DNA of 64,000 bases from Bacteroidia bacterium (GCA_041391665.1 JAWKNO010000003.1:2108001-2172000); one strand, 5' to 3'. Positions 34,749 to 43,927 are shown, numbered from the stretch's first letter. Made by a program: numbers and translations. The notes: generated by a model not told the origin, from the letters alone.

Positions 34749-35396
34749 TTAGATAAGATTTTCGCGAAGGGCTTTGGCGACCGCTTCGGTCATAGAAGCG
34801 ACGTGAAGTTTGTCGTAAATAGATTTCAGATGTGAGCGCACGGTCTCATAGCTAATGTTGAGTTCGGCGGCAATCATTTTGGAGGAAAAACCGCGTGCCA
34901 GTTGTGCGAGAACTTCGGTTTCTCTCGGGGTGAGGTCATAGGCCGAGGCATCCGGTTTTCCGCCAAATTTTTGAAGCAGGTGAAGGGTTTTCCGGGCAAT
35001 GCCCGGAGACATGGGCGCACCGCCTTCATGTACCTCCCTGATTGCTTCGAGAAGCCTCCCTGGAGGGGTATTTTTAAGCAAATATCCATTTGCCCCGGCA
35101 CAGAGCGCCTGAAATATTCGGTCTTCATCCTCAAAAACCGTAAGCATCAGCACCTGAATATGGGGGAAAAACTGGCGCATCAACCCGACTGCTTCGATGC
35201 CGTTTCTCCCGGGCATGGAAATGTCCATCAGCACCACATCGGGATTGCTTTGATGGATTTTTTCCTCCAGATTCGTCGGGTCACCAAAACTCCCTCCTAC
35301 TTCGTATCCGGATGTACCATTGATCAGCATAGTCAGGGCATCGCGCAATTGCACGTAATCCTCAAAAATCGCAACCCTGATAGAAGGTGTATTCAT
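34749..35396 (-). CDS. NarL/FixJ-type response regulator
   Basis: The 215-residue protein has a receiver domain with E12-D13, phospho-acceptor D58 in VVLMDISMPGRNG and Lys in ANGYLLKNTPPG, and a LuxR-type HTH at ~150-215 (LTPRETEVLAQLARGFSSKM, then IAAELNISYETVRSHLKSIY DKL). It is an orphan: no histidine kinase gene is adjacent. It starts 128 bp from the divergent GH67-like lipoprotein gene and ends 84 bp before the kelch gene start on the same strand, so it could regulate either. Confidence 0.92.
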   Translation of the reverse strand: MNTPSIRVAIFEDYVQLRDALTMLINGTSGYEVGGSFGDPTNLEEKIHQSNPDVVLMDISMPGRNGIEAVGLMRQFFPHIQVLMLTVFEDEDRIFQALCAGANGYLLKNTPPGRLLEAIREVHEGGAPMSPGIARKTLHLLQKFGGKPDASAYDLTPRETEVLAQLARGFSSKMIAAELNISYETVRSHLKSIYDKLHVASMTEAVAKALRENLI

Positions 35397-35524
35397 TCCG
35401 GAAAAATACTACATCAGCCTGAATACTTCCTCCCCTAATCGGGGGAAGCCCGAAAATTTTCTGAAAGACATATTCATGGTTTTTTTCACTTTCTTCTTCT
35501 ATCTTCATCCTAAACCTTGCCCCT

Positions 35525-37630
35525 ATGAAAATTACGCTTTTGTGGATCACTACCCTTGTCATAGGATTTGCTTCCTGCAATCCCGGCAAAACCTCTTTCC
35601 GGATTCAAAATAACCTTACCGATCCTCCGGTCAAATACGCAATCTCCCGGTTAGCTTCATTGGATGGAAGGGGATTATTTATTTTTAAAGACTCAAATCC
35701 GGACTGGACTATTATCACCCAAAAAGACAATCTCCTGGGCGATGAAGCCTATACGGTTCATTCATCCGGAAAAGATATCACCATAACCGGCGGAGATGCA
35801 GTCGGGGTAATGTATGGATTGCTCTACGTCAAAACCCAACTGGAGGCGGGAAAAATGGAAATTGAAGACATCGAAGAATCTCCGCGATTTTCCTTCCGCG
35901 CACTCAAGTTTAACCTCCCGTGGGACTCCTACAGAAATGGTGAAGCCTTACAACTGCATGAAGAAACCTGCCGCGATACGGTTTTCTGGCACGCCTTCCT
36001 CGATATGATGGCCGAAAACCGCTTCAACAAACTGACGCTGTGGAATCTCCATCCATTCAACTACCTGGTCAAAACCGAAAAATACCCCGAAGCCTGCGGG
36101 TTTTCCGATGAAGAGATGGCGCAATGGGAGTCTTTCTGGACAGCACTTTTTCGCATGGCCAAAGAACGAGGCATCGAGACCTATCTGATCAACTGGAACA
36201 TTTTTGTTTCTCCCGAATTTGCCGAAGCGCATCATGTAGCCGAATATTGCATCAAAGGCGACTACTTCGTAGAGCAGGGCGACACTTCCGAAATCATCAA
36301 AGACTATACCCGCGAAAGTGTAAAAGCGGTCATTGATAAATACCCTGACCTCTCCGGACTGGGCATTACGCTGGGGGAAGGTATGGGCGGAATGACTGCC
36401 GGAGAACGGGAAAAATGGTTGCTCGACAGTTATGTAGCCGGTATGCGAATGGCCTCCCGAAAGGTGAAATTCATTCACCGCGTACCACTCTCAGCGGGCA
36501 AAGGCAGCGGGGGAAGTACGGATGTTTCGGTAGAAAAAATGACCAGAGAAACCCTCGACTCACTGTCCTGCGTCGATGGTCCGATCAATATTGAGCTCAA
36601 ATTCAACTGGTCGCACCCCTATTCTTCCACCAAACTGGAAAAAGTGCATGGAGGAAAACTCACCGATGCGTACTGGAATCCTTCACCCCAAAACTACAAA
36701 CTCGCGTGGATGATTCGCAATGAAGACTTTTTTGTTCTTCGCTGGGGACAGCCCGAATTTATCCGCGAACATATTTCTCAAAACGGCCACGAATATGTAA
36801 ATGGCTACTATGTCGGCTCAGAGTGTTATATACCGGCCAAAGACTATATCACGGCTTTACCCAATACCTCTTATCGATATGCCTTCGACCGGCAATGGAT
36901 GTATTACCAGCAATGGGGACGGCTGTTGTATAATCCTGCAACCGAAGATGAAGTGTTTGCCAATGCTTTTGAGTCGCGTTTTCCAGAGAAGGGAAAATCA
37001 CTGTTTGAAGCGCAGAAAAAAGTGAGTCGGGTTCCCTTGATTATCGGCTCGTGGTGGAATGCGACCTGGGATTATACGCTTTACAGTGAAGGTATGCTGA
37101 GCCTCATGGGCAATGACAAAATGAAACTCCTTTCTCTCGATCAAATGAGCAAAAAGCAACCACTGGAACCCGATTATCTCAGCATACCAGAGTTTTTGGC
37201 GGGGGAGGCGGGTTCCGGAAAAATAACACCGCTGGTTTTGGCAGATTCCATAGACTCATTCTGCAAAGCAGCGATCGGAGAGACAGAAAGTATCCACACA
37301 GAAAACAATAACGATCTGCTGTACGAAGTCTCAGATATACAGACCTGGGCCTATCTGGGCATGTATTTTTCCCACAAACTACGGGCAGCAGTGGCGTACC
37401 AGCAATATCAAGATTCAGGAGAAAAAACAGCCCTTGAAGAGTCAGTCAAATGGCTGGAAATGGCAACGGGTCATTGGGATTCAGTTGTAAAAATCACAAC
37501 ACCGGTTTACCAGCCTATGCCTTTGCAGCATTATGAAAGAAATAATGGCGAATATTTTCACTGGTCAGCCGTGGCGGCTGAAGTTGAGGAGGAGTTGGAT
37601 TGGCTGAAATCAAAACTTATGATACATTGA
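35525..37630 (+). CDS. GH67/GH20-like lipoprotein, putative glycoside hydrolase
   Basis: The 701-residue lipoprotein begins MKITLLWITTLVIGFASC (lipidated Cys18). The N-terminal ~100 residues (DKDNLLGDEAYTVHSSGKDI-like strands, then GGDAVGVMYGLLYVKTQLEA) match the small alpha/beta domain that precedes GH67, GH20 and GH84 barrels. A TIM-barrel-like region follows (FRALKFNLPWDSYRNG; ENRFNKLTLWNLHPFNYLV; SGLGITLGEGMGG; GPINIELKFNWSHPYSSTK). The GH67 catalytic Asp/Glu signature seen at 14.5-14.9 kb is not present, so it is not a typical alpha-glucuronidase. E in LGEGMGG is a possible acid. The ~100-residue C-terminus is helical. I infer a surface or periplasmic enzyme for an acidic or complex glycan. 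Confidence 0.6.
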   Translation: MKITLLWITTLVIGFASCNPGKTSFRIQNNLTDPPVKYAISRLASLDGRGLFIFKDSNPDWTIITQKDNLLGDEAYTVHSSGKDITITGGDAVGVMYGLLYVKTQLEAGKMEIEDIEESPRFSFRALKFNLPWDSYRNGEALQLHEETCRDTVFWHAFLDMMAENRFNKLTLWNLHPFNYLVKTEKYPEACGFSDEEMAQWESFWTALFRMAKERGIETYLINWNIFVSPEFAEAHHVAEYCIKGDYFVEQGDTSEIIKDYTRESVKAVIDKYPDLSGLGITLGEGMGGMTAGEREKWLLDSYVAGMRMASRKVKFIHRVPLSAGKGSGGSTDVSVEKMTRETLDSLSCVDGPINIELKFNWSHPYSSTKLEKVHGGKLTDAYWNPSPQNYKLAWMIRNEDFFVLRWGQPEFIREHISQNGHEYVNGYYVGSECYIPAKDYITALPNTSYRYAFDRQWMYYQQWGRLLYNPATEDEVFANAFESRFPEKGKSLFEAQKKVSRVPLIIGSWWNATWDYTLYSEGMLSLMGNDKMKLLSLDQMSKKQPLEPDYLSIPEFLAGEAGSGKITPLVLADSIDSFCKAAIGETESIHTENNNDLLYEVSDIQTWAYLGMYFSHKLRAAVAYQQYQDSGEKTALEESVKWLEMATGHWDSVVKITTPVYQPMPLQHYERNNGEYFHWSAVAAEVEEELDWLKSKLMIH

Positions 37631-37634
37631 GATT

Positions 37635-37724
37635 ATGAAAAATAAAAACTACATCGCACTGGGTATTGCACTGGGCGCTGGAAAGAGCTATCCAAAACTG
37701 TGGGGAAACTCCTTTATAAAGTAA
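37635..37724 (+). pseudogene. remnant of a small glycine-zipper membrane protein gene
   Basis: Four bases after the previous stop, an ATG opens a 29-codon frame, MKNKNYIALGIALGAGKSYP KLWGNSFIK. The first part, with small-residue repeats (IALGIALGAG), is typical of short glycine-zipper membrane proteins. The hydrophobic stretch then breaks off abruptly into unrelated sequence. A deletion seems to have fused its first codons to other sequence. An alternative frame from about 37680 (KELSKTVGKLLYKVKF) runs to a stop overlapping the next start codon. Confidence 0.4.
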
Positions 37725-37743
37725 AATTTGACAATCATTATCT

Positions 37744-38439
37744 ATGAAAACAGGCCTTCTCGTCTGCGACCATATCAACGAAAATTTTCACCACATTTCG
37801 CCGGACTACACGACGATGTTCCGCGCACTTTTACCCGACCTCGACCTTATTCCCTTTATGGTAATCGACGGGGAGTTTCCAGAAAATGCGGAAGCCTGCG
37901 ATGCTTATATCGCCACGGGTTCGCGGTTTTCGGTGTATGATGAGGTGGAATGGGTGTTACGGCTCAAAACATTTGTACAGGAAATCTATGCCTCAGGTAA
38001 AAAATACGCAGGCGTTTGTTTTGGGCACCAGATGCTCGGAGAGGCACTCGGCGGCAAGGTCGAAAAATCACCACATGGCTGGTGCGTGGGCGTTCACACC
38101 TTTTCTATTTTACAGACAGAGCCGTGGATGAAGCCTTTTCAATCCGAAGTCAACCTGCTGATGATGTGTCAGGACCAGGTGATACGGTTGCCGGAAAACA
38201 GTATTCATCTGGCGGCAGCAGCAGACTGTCCGGTGGCGATGTTCAGGGTAGGGGAGAATATGCTCGGCATACAGGCGCATCCGGAGTTTAGTCCAGTTTA
38301 CGACCGTGCGCTGATGGAAAACCGGGTGGAGCGGATTGGCAGAGAAAAAGTTGAAATGGGAATCAGTAGCCTGGAAAAAACGCCTGACAGAGAAATCGTT
38401 GCGGAGTGGATCAGAAAGTTTTTGGCTGGTCGGGGATAA
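37744..38439 (+). CDS. class I glutamine amidotransferase domain protein (GMP-synthase-like)
   Basis: The 231-residue stand-alone GATase has the catalytic triad: nucleophile C92 in YAGVCFGHQMLGEALGG, H179 and E181 in GIQAHPEFSP. The oxyanion strand (ADAYIATGSRFSVYDE-like, here ACDAYIATGS) precedes it. It resembles proteins annotated as GMP synthase-like GATases, such as YfeJ. Members transfer or hydrolyse the gamma-glutamyl amide, including gamma-glutamyl-peptide hydrolysis. It has no synthetase domain. It sits between the GH67-like gene and the oxidoreductase gene, 34 bp from the latter, possibly co-transcribed. Confidence 0.85.
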   Translation: MKTGLLVCDHINENFHHISPDYTTMFRALLPDLDLIPFMVIDGEFPENAEACDAYIATGSRFSVYDEVEWVLRLKTFVQEIYASGKKYAGVCFGHQMLGEALGGKVEKSPHGWCVGVHTFSILQTEPWMKPFQSEVNLLMMCQDQVIRLPENSIHLAAAADCPVAMFRVGENMLGIQAHPEFSPVYDRALMENRVERIGREKVEMGISSLEKTPDREIVAEWIRKFLAGRG

Positions 38440-38473
38440 TTTATATTCAAATTTTCATTAACATCACTGGCAA

Positions 38474-39763
38474 ATGAAAAGAAGAGACTTTTTAAAAAAC
38501 AGCGCTGTCTTATATACAGTATCCCTTTTGCCCTCCACGATCCAGGCATTTACGCCAAATGCACGTTTGCGTACTGCGCATATCGGGGTCGGAGGAATGG
38601 GCGCTTCGGATCTGAATTCTATTTCCTCCCACCCGCTGGTTGAGGTTACCGCCCTCTGCGATGTGGATGCTAATTCGCTGGCAGCAGCGCAAAAACTACA
38701 CCCCCATGCGAAAGTTTTTTCTGACTACAGAAAACTCTTTGAGGAGATGAGCGACTCTATAGATGCAGTGATTGTTTCCACGCCTGACCACACCCATGCA
38801 CCCGCGTCGATGCGCGCCATGGAAATGGGCAAACCGGTATATTGTCAAAAACCTCTCACACACCATGTTTCGGAAGCGAGAGCCATGCGCAAAATGGCGG
38901 AAGACCGCAACCTGGTCACCCAGATGGGCATTCAGATTCACTCTTTCAACCAGTATAGGGGCACAGTCCAGCTTATCCAGTCGGGCATCATCGGAAAAGT
39001 CAAAACCGTAAGGGCATGGTCGCCCAAAAACTGGGGATATGACGGGCCCGCACCCGAAGGAAGTGATCCCGTCCCCAATACACTAAACTGGAATCTCTGG
39101 CTGGGAACTGCTCCCGAAAGACCCTACAAGGAAAAAATCTATCATCCCGGCAACTGGCGCAAACTTCTTGACTATGGCTGCGGCACACTGGGGGATATGG
39201 GCGTTCATATCTTTGACACCCCCTATACTGCACTGGAACTGGATGTACCCAAAACCATAAAAACCAGTTGTAGAAAACCAACCGGATTCGGGCATCCGGA
39301 AAATAATACCGTTACCTATACATTTCCCGGAACGCAATATACGGCACCAACCTTAAAATGGGTGTGGTATGACGGACCCGGCGCGCCCAAAGACCATAAA
39401 GACCTGCGTTTGCCCGATGGAGAAAAGCTCCCGGATCAGGGCTCGATGTTTATTGGGGAAAAAGGCAGACTATTGCTCCCGCATATTGATTATCCCAAAC
39501 TCATCGTCAACGGGAAATATGAAAAAATAGATTTTCCGGAGCTTGAGAAAAAAGATCATTACCACCAGTTTGTAGATGCCTGCCTCGGCACCGACAAAAC
39601 CAGTGCACCATTTTCCTACGCAGCAAGGCTCACAGAAGCGATCCTGCTGGGTGTGGTTGCCAACCGTTTCCCCAATAAGACTTTACACTGGGACAATGAA
39701 ACTTCCAGATTTGCAGAACCAGAAGCCAATCAATTATTAGATACAAAGTACAGAGCTTTTTAA
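38474..39763 (+). CDS. Gfo/Idh/MocA family oxidoreductase, Tat-exported
   Basis: The 429-residue NAD(P)-dependent dehydrogenase starts with a Tat-type signal (MKRRDFLKNSAVLYTVSLLP, twin Arg with FLK). The Rossmann region follows (LRTAHIGVGGMGASDLNSI, then VEVTALCDVDANSLAAAQKL and AVIVSTPDHTHAPASMRAME), with the family dyad motif MGKPVYCQKPLTH (EKP-like, with Gln in place of Glu). The C-terminal domain (~150-429) is typical. Such exported members oxidise or reduce glycosides, e.g. forming 3-keto sugars. It lies 10 bp upstream of a DUF1080 gene, an arrangement known in 3-keto-glycoside metabolism in Bacteroidota. Confidence 0.88.
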   Translation: MKRRDFLKNSAVLYTVSLLPSTIQAFTPNARLRTAHIGVGGMGASDLNSISSHPLVEVTALCDVDANSLAAAQKLHPHAKVFSDYRKLFEEMSDSIDAVIVSTPDHTHAPASMRAMEMGKPVYCQKPLTHHVSEARAMRKMAEDRNLVTQMGIQIHSFNQYRGTVQLIQSGIIGKVKTVRAWSPKNWGYDGPAPEGSDPVPNTLNWNLWLGTAPERPYKEKIYHPGNWRKLLDYGCGTLGDMGVHIFDTPYTALELDVPKTIKTSCRKPTGFGHPENNTVTYTFPGTQYTAPTLKWVWYDGPGAPKDHKDLRLPDGEKLPDQGSMFIGEKGRLLLPHIDYPKLIVNGKYEKIDFPELEKKDHYHQFVDACLGTDKTSAPFSYAARLTEAILLGVVANRFPNKTLHWDNETSRFAEPEANQLLDTKYRAF

Positions 39764-39773
39764 TGATGACCCT

Positions 39774-40451
39774 ATGAAATCAACAACTTTCTTTTCGACC
39801 ATTTTACTGACAGCAATCACCCTGCTGATATTTTCATGCAGTACGCCTCAAAAGAGCACTGAACCGGAACTGGTTACACTTTTCAACGGTGAAAACCTCG
39901 ATGGCTGGGTAGGAAATAAACAATCATACAGAGTGGAAGACGGGATGATAGTGGTTGATCCGGAAGGAGGAGGCAGCGGAGGAAATCTTTATACAGAAAA
40001 AGAATACAGCGATTTTGATTTTTTCTTTGAGTTTCAGCTCACACCCGGCGCCAACAACGGTCTGGGCATACATGCACCGCTGGAAGGGGACGCCGCTTAT
40101 GTGGGAAAAGAAATTCAGATCCTTGACAATACTTCCCCGAAATACGACAGCCTGAAACCCTACCAATATCACGGCTCAGTGTATGGTGTCATCCCCGCCA
40201 AACGCGATTTCCTCAAACCTGTGGGCGAATGGAATGAAGAAGAAGTGATTGTGCAGGGTTCGAAGATCAAAGTTATCCTCAACGGAACTACGATTGTAGA
40301 TGGGGACTTCCTCGAAGCCAGCAAAGACGGCACCATGGACGGACACGATCACCCAGGACTTCAACGCACCAGCGGCCATATCGGCTTCTTAGGTCACGGA
40401 GATGTATTGAGATTCAGAAATATCAGAATCAAGGATTTAAGCGGGAAATAG
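39774..40451 (+). CDS. DUF1080 (3-keto-disaccharide hydrolase-type) lipoprotein
   Basis: The 225-residue protein starts MKSTTFFSTILLTAITLLIF with a lipobox Cys in FSCSTP. The DUF1080 concanavalin-like fold shows the usual signatures: LFNGENLDGWVGNK near the start, GGNLYTEKEYSDFDFFFEFQ (~60-80), ANNGLGIHAPLEGDAAYVG, then IQILDN and the end TSGHIGFLGHGDVLRFRNIR. Family members include hydrolases or lyases that act on 3-keto-glycosides. It forms a two-gene unit with the preceding oxidoreductase. It likely acts in the periplasm. Confidence 0.88.
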   Translation: MKSTTFFSTILLTAITLLIFSCSTPQKSTEPELVTLFNGENLDGWVGNKQSYRVEDGMIVVDPEGGGSGGNLYTEKEYSDFDFFFEFQLTPGANNGLGIHAPLEGDAAYVGKEIQILDNTSPKYDSLKPYQYHGSVYGVIPAKRDFLKPVGEWNEEEVIVQGSKIKVILNGTTIVDGDFLEASKDGTMDGHDHPGLQRTSGHIGFLGHGDVLRFRNIRIKDLSGK

Positions 40452-40498
40452 GGTAAATTGTTTCGTATTTACAGTGCTGCCCGGAATCGATTTATTCA

Positions 40499-41101
40499 TC
40501 ATGTTGCTATCAAAATCCTGAATCCATTGATCAGCATCTGCACCGCCATCATGACGAGGATCATACCGGTCAGACGCTCCAAAGCGTTAAGTCCGCGCTC
40601 TTTCAGAATACGCAGCAAGACGGGCGCAAGCATGAGAATGACAGCAGCAAATGCCCACGCGACAATAAGTGCGAAAAACCAATTGGTCAGCTTGCCCGGA
40701 TTGCTTTGGGTCATCAAAATCAGCATAGCCAATACGGAAGGCCCGGCGATCATGGGTATGGCGATGGGAACGAGGAAAGGCTCACCTTCGGGGTTTTGCC
40801 CCATGACACCTTCTGCCCGGGGAAATATCATTCGAAGACCGATGATGAGCAGGACTATCCCACCGGAAATGGTAACCGCTTCCTGCTGCAAGTGAAGAAA
40901 ATCCAGCAGGGGTTTTCCTGCAAACAGGAAAATCAGCAGAATCACCAGCGCAATGCCCAGTTCTCTCGCAATGATCACACGCTGACGCTTAGGCTCAATA
41001 CCTTTGAGGATAGACAGCATCACGGGGATATTGCCCAACGGGTCCATCAAAAAGAAAAGCAGCACCGCTGCAGATAAAATAGAGTTGCTGATGTCTTCCA
41101 T
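40499..41101 (-). CDS. MarC family inner-membrane protein
   Basis: The 200-residue integral membrane protein has six hydrophobic helices. The family signature is the N-terminal FFLMDPLGNIPVMLSILKG and internal GIVLLIIGLRMIFP followed by PEGEPFLVPIAIPMIAGPSV. MarC/YhgN/YchE proteins were once thought to give multiple antibiotic resistance, but their transport role is unproven. Stands alone on the minus strand, convergent with the DUF1080 gene (48 bp). Confidence 0.9.
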   Translation of the reverse strand: MEDISNSILSAAVLLFFLMDPLGNIPVMLSILKGIEPKRQRVIIARELGIALVILLIFLFAGKPLLDFLHLQQEAVTISGGIVLLIIGLRMIFPRAEGVMGQNPEGEPFLVPIAIPMIAGPSVLAMLILMTQSNPGKLTNWFFALIVAWAFAAVILMLAPVLLRILKERGLNALERLTGMILVMMAVQMLINGFRILIAT

Positions 41102-41209
41102 GGGGCAAAGCTACTATTTTGTGGGAAGAAAAAATTGACTGGAAAGTATCAAGTCAGGCGTAATCAACATTCATCGATTGTTGCAGATTTTTTCAAATAA
41201 GAAACTTTC

Positions 41210-41542
41210 TCATTCCTCTTTAAAAATGTCTTTACTCCACCCCCGAAACTCGTAGTACCTGCTTTTGGGTTCGCCAGTCCAGCCATTGATTCCTTTTACT
41301 TTGGGCAGGTAATATCCGTGAATATAAAAAAATGGCACCAAAAATAGCCCCAAAAAGCCCATGGAAACTGTTCGCCCGAAGTAATGGGTAAGCAAACAGA
41401 CTATTACAATGGTCAGAAGATATTTCCCGACTCTTCGAAACTTAGGTGTTTGTTCTTCAAAATGTCCAAAAGTCATATTGCCGACCGCATAAATGATGCT
41501 GACTATGGCGATATCAAACCAAAATGATTGCGTTGACCACAT
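41210..41542 (-). CDS. small membrane protein of unknown function
   Basis: A 110-residue protein with three hydrophobic segments: FWFDIAIVSIIYAVGNMTFG, GKYLLTIVIVCLLTHYFG and MGFLGLFLVPFFYIHGYYL, then a polar tail rich in aromatic and charged residues (WTGEPKSRYYEFRGWSKDIF). No family recognised. It starts 14 bp after the stop of another small membrane protein gene on the same strand, which suggests a two-gene unit. Confidence 0.6.
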   Translation of the reverse strand: MWSTQSFWFDIAIVSIIYAVGNMTFGHFEEQTPKFRRVGKYLLTIVIVCLLTHYFGRTVSMGFLGLFLVPFFYIHGYYLPKVKGINGWTGEPKSRYYEFRGWSKDIFKEE

Positions 41543-41556
41543 AATGATTTTTTTAT

Positions 41557-41898
41557 TTATGTTAATGCCACCCTCCCCAACACAAGGATCAGCCCGATAA
41601 CAAAAATGGTGGTGAAGATGTGTTTGTTGTATCGCGCAAGCCAGTTGGGCAGGTAAATATCAAAATTGTCCTTGTCTGAGTCAGAATACTTCCTGGCCCA
41701 AACCGTCAATGGACAATACATATTAAAAATCAACAGAACAATTCCTTCGGCTATGACGGAGGCTATCGCAGCCCATGTCCAGACGCTTATCTCATTGGAG
41801 ATTCCGCAGTATAACACATAAAAAATCACGGCAACAAAAAAAGCCCAGACCAATGTGTGGCCGAGCTTTATTAGTTGCAGTTTTACGGAGTTATTCAT
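41557..41898 (-). CDS. small membrane protein of unknown function
   Basis: A 113-residue protein with three hydrophobic helices (LVWAFFVAVIFYVLYCGISN; WAAIASVIAEGIVLLIFNMY; IFTTIFVIGLILVLGRVAL) and a short polar loop with KYSDSDKDNFDIYLPNWLAR. The layout resembles small proteins often annotated only as hypothetical. Paired with the downstream membrane protein gene (14 bp). Confidence 0.6.
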   Translation of the reverse strand: MNNSVKLQLIKLGHTLVWAFFVAVIFYVLYCGISNEISVWTWAAIASVIAEGIVLLIFNMYCPLTVWARKYSDSDKDNFDIYLPNWLARYNKHIFTTIFVIGLILVLGRVALT

Positions 41899-41944
41899 TT
41901 GTTGAACTTACACCTAAACTTTATTCAGTATCCCGGTGCGCTGA

Positions 41945-42259
41945 TTAATGTTCTTTCAGCCTGTCCAGTATGTTTCCCAGTGCCGCTTTCAGCTTATCTG
42001 TCGCACCGGAGAAAGCCTCCTCAATCGTGTTGCCATAGTCAGTAACCGCGATCGGCTGCCTGTTTTCAAGTCGCGCTTCCAGCAGACAACGTTTGTCGTT
42101 TTGTCCGGCTTTTTGTCCATTTTCATCTGAAAGGTGAACTTCTATGCGGGTAATATGATGGCTAAAACGAGCCAGATCTTCGGCTAAAGAACTACTGATA
42201 AAAGCCTCCAGCCTGTGGTTTCCGGCTATGTTTTTGTCTGTATTAAACTGTACTTTCAT
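41945..42259 (-). CDS. short HPF/RaiA-type ribosome-associated protein
   Basis: Start at 42259 gives MKVQFNTDKNIAGNHRLEAF, which matches the start of the HPF/sigma-54-modulation S30AE domain; the upstream ATG at 42301 adds an unrelated hydrophobic stretch. The middle part HHITRIEVHLSDENGQK and C-terminal GATDKLKAALGNILDRLKEH fit the beta-alpha-beta-beta-beta-alpha fold. With ~104 residues it is the short form that lacks the dimerisation domain. It probably binds the 30S decoding centre in slow growth. The C-terminal region rich in Lys/His, typical of some family members, is modest. Confidence 0.8.
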   Translation of the reverse strand: MKVQFNTDKNIAGNHRLEAFISSSLAEDLARFSHHITRIEVHLSDENGQKAGQNDKRCLLEARLENRQPIAVTDYGNTIEEAFSGATDKLKAALGNILDRLKEH

Positions 42260-42401
42260 ATTTAGATAATTTACAATAACATAGATAGCTATATTTTTCA
42301 ATATACTTCCCTCTTTATGTCTTTTACTTACTATCGCCTGATTAGTTTCGGTAATATTTGCATTATTACTAACCTGTCTGAGCGGGACGGATAAATCTCA
42401 T

Positions 42402-43853
42402 TCAAAACTCCCCTTTATGGTTATTTTGGGTTGCCTTTGACTTTGCGCCAGGCATTTCCCCTCTTATATTATGGTCTTCAGTCTTCAGATATCCGGGTTC
42501 TCGCTGGTACCAGTCTTTGGTGAGATTCTCCGGTACATCATCGCCGGTTTCAATCATCCATTTCTGCAGTTTATCGCTGAGGTTTTTGAGAGTATCTGCA
42601 TATTCAGGCAGAGAAGCAAGATTGAGTAACTGAAGGGGATCCCGCTGCAAATCATATAGCTCCTCCCTGGGTCTCGGCACTGCAAACACATCGGCCTGAA
42701 TAGCGGTGAGACTTCCGTTGTCTTTCAACTGCACCAATTCCTGAAAGGACGGACTTTCCACGGCATCTGCCGGGCCCATTTGCGGAGCCAGCGGGCGGAA
42801 ATTGCGGATATACATGAAGTGCTGGTTTCGAATCATTCTTTCATGTGCCTCGTAATCATGCCAGTTGTGTTCGGCAAATACATAATGTCTGAAGGGCTTT
42901 TGAGGGGTTGTAAGCACCTGATCAAAGCTATATCCCTGAAATTGGGCCGGAACCGAATCGATCCCTGCCAGCTTCATCATAGTCGGGGGAATATCAATGG
43001 CACTGATCAGGCTGTTGCAGGTATTGCCTCCTTTTTTTATCAGGGCAGGGTAGTGGACAATAAACGGTGTTTTCATTCCCCGGTCATTCACCCTTGTTTT
43101 GCTATGGGGAAAGGGTCGTCCGTTGTCCGCCATAATAATAATGACCGTATTTTCCAGCACCTTCTGGGCCACAAGCTGATCCACAACTTCCCCAATCGAA
43201 TAGTCAAATCTTTTGATCTCGTCGTAATATTTTCCCAAATCCACTTTGGTCTCATCCCCGTCTGCCAGATAAAATGGTGGGGTGATTTCTGCAGGGTTGT
43301 GGGTTCCGGAAAATGGATTTGGCCCCCAGGCGCGATGTGCATCATAGGAAGCAAACCACATAAAAAACGGTTTGTCCCGTGGCCTTTCTTTTAAGGCATC
43401 TACCCACATCCTTTCCCCCCCATCGCCATTTTCGTCAGACTTTTCATATACCCGGTCAAATCCCCGTTTGGCATATTTTCCCATATGAAATTTCCCGGCC
43501 TGAGCGGAATAATAATTATTTGACCGCAATACTTCTGCAAAAGAAAGCATTCCCAGGGGTGGTTCTGTATGTAACTCAGCGGCGCCTGTATTGTGCGGGT
43601 ATCTTCCAGTCATGATGCTGTTTCTGCTGGGGCTGCAGGAGCTGGCGGTTAAATACACATTCGTAAATCTTAATCCGGCGGAGGCCAGTTTGTCTATATT
43701 GGGGGTCCGAACCTGGCTGTCTCCGTAGCAACCAAAATCATCCCAGCTCACATCGTCGGCGATAAATATGATAAAATTGGGGGGAACGGGCTTAGCGTTG
43801 CCATTGCTGTACAAAACCCCAAAAGCAAGAATGAGTAGCAGATACTTCATCAT
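42402..43853 (-). CDS. exported sulfatase (heparan-N-sulfatase-like)
   Basis: The ~483-residue formylglycine sulfatase starts at 43853 (MMKYLLLILAFGVLYSNGNA signal peptide). The longer open frame to 44051 overlaps the next gene and carries a basic, unstructured extension, so it is rejected. Catalytic C73 lies in SSCSPSRNSIMTGRYPHN, the C-x-P-S-R signature whose Cys becomes formylglycine. Metal ligands D33 and D34 lie in FIADDVSWDDFG, and a later pair in VIIIMADNGRPFPHSK. The family includes N-sulfoglucosamine sulfohydrolases. It needs a formylglycine-generating enzyme, not seen in this window. It probably acts on sulfated polysaccharide in the periplasm. Confidence 0.9.
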   Translation of the reverse strand: MMKYLLLILAFGVLYSNGNAKPVPPNFIIFIADDVSWDDFGCYGDSQVRTPNIDKLASAGLRFTNVYLTASSCSPSRNSIMTGRYPHNTGAAELHTEPPLGMLSFAEVLRSNNYYSAQAGKFHMGKYAKRGFDRVYEKSDENGDGGERMWVDALKERPRDKPFFMWFASYDAHRAWGPNPFSGTHNPAEITPPFYLADGDETKVDLGKYYDEIKRFDYSIGEVVDQLVAQKVLENTVIIIMADNGRPFPHSKTRVNDRGMKTPFIVHYPALIKKGGNTCNSLISAIDIPPTMMKLAGIDSVPAQFQGYSFDQVLTTPQKPFRHYVFAEHNWHDYEAHERMIRNQHFMYIRNFRPLAPQMGPADAVESPSFQELVQLKDNGSLTAIQADVFAVPRPREELYDLQRDPLQLLNLASLPEYADTLKNLSDKLQKWMIETGDDVPENLTKDWYQREPGYLKTEDHNIRGEMPGAKSKATQNNHKGEF

Positions 43854-43927
43854 ATTTTCCTCTATTTTCTTTTTTTGCGTAATCTTTCCAATTACCTGAT
43901 TAATTTTTGCCTCAATCCACCTCTCCC

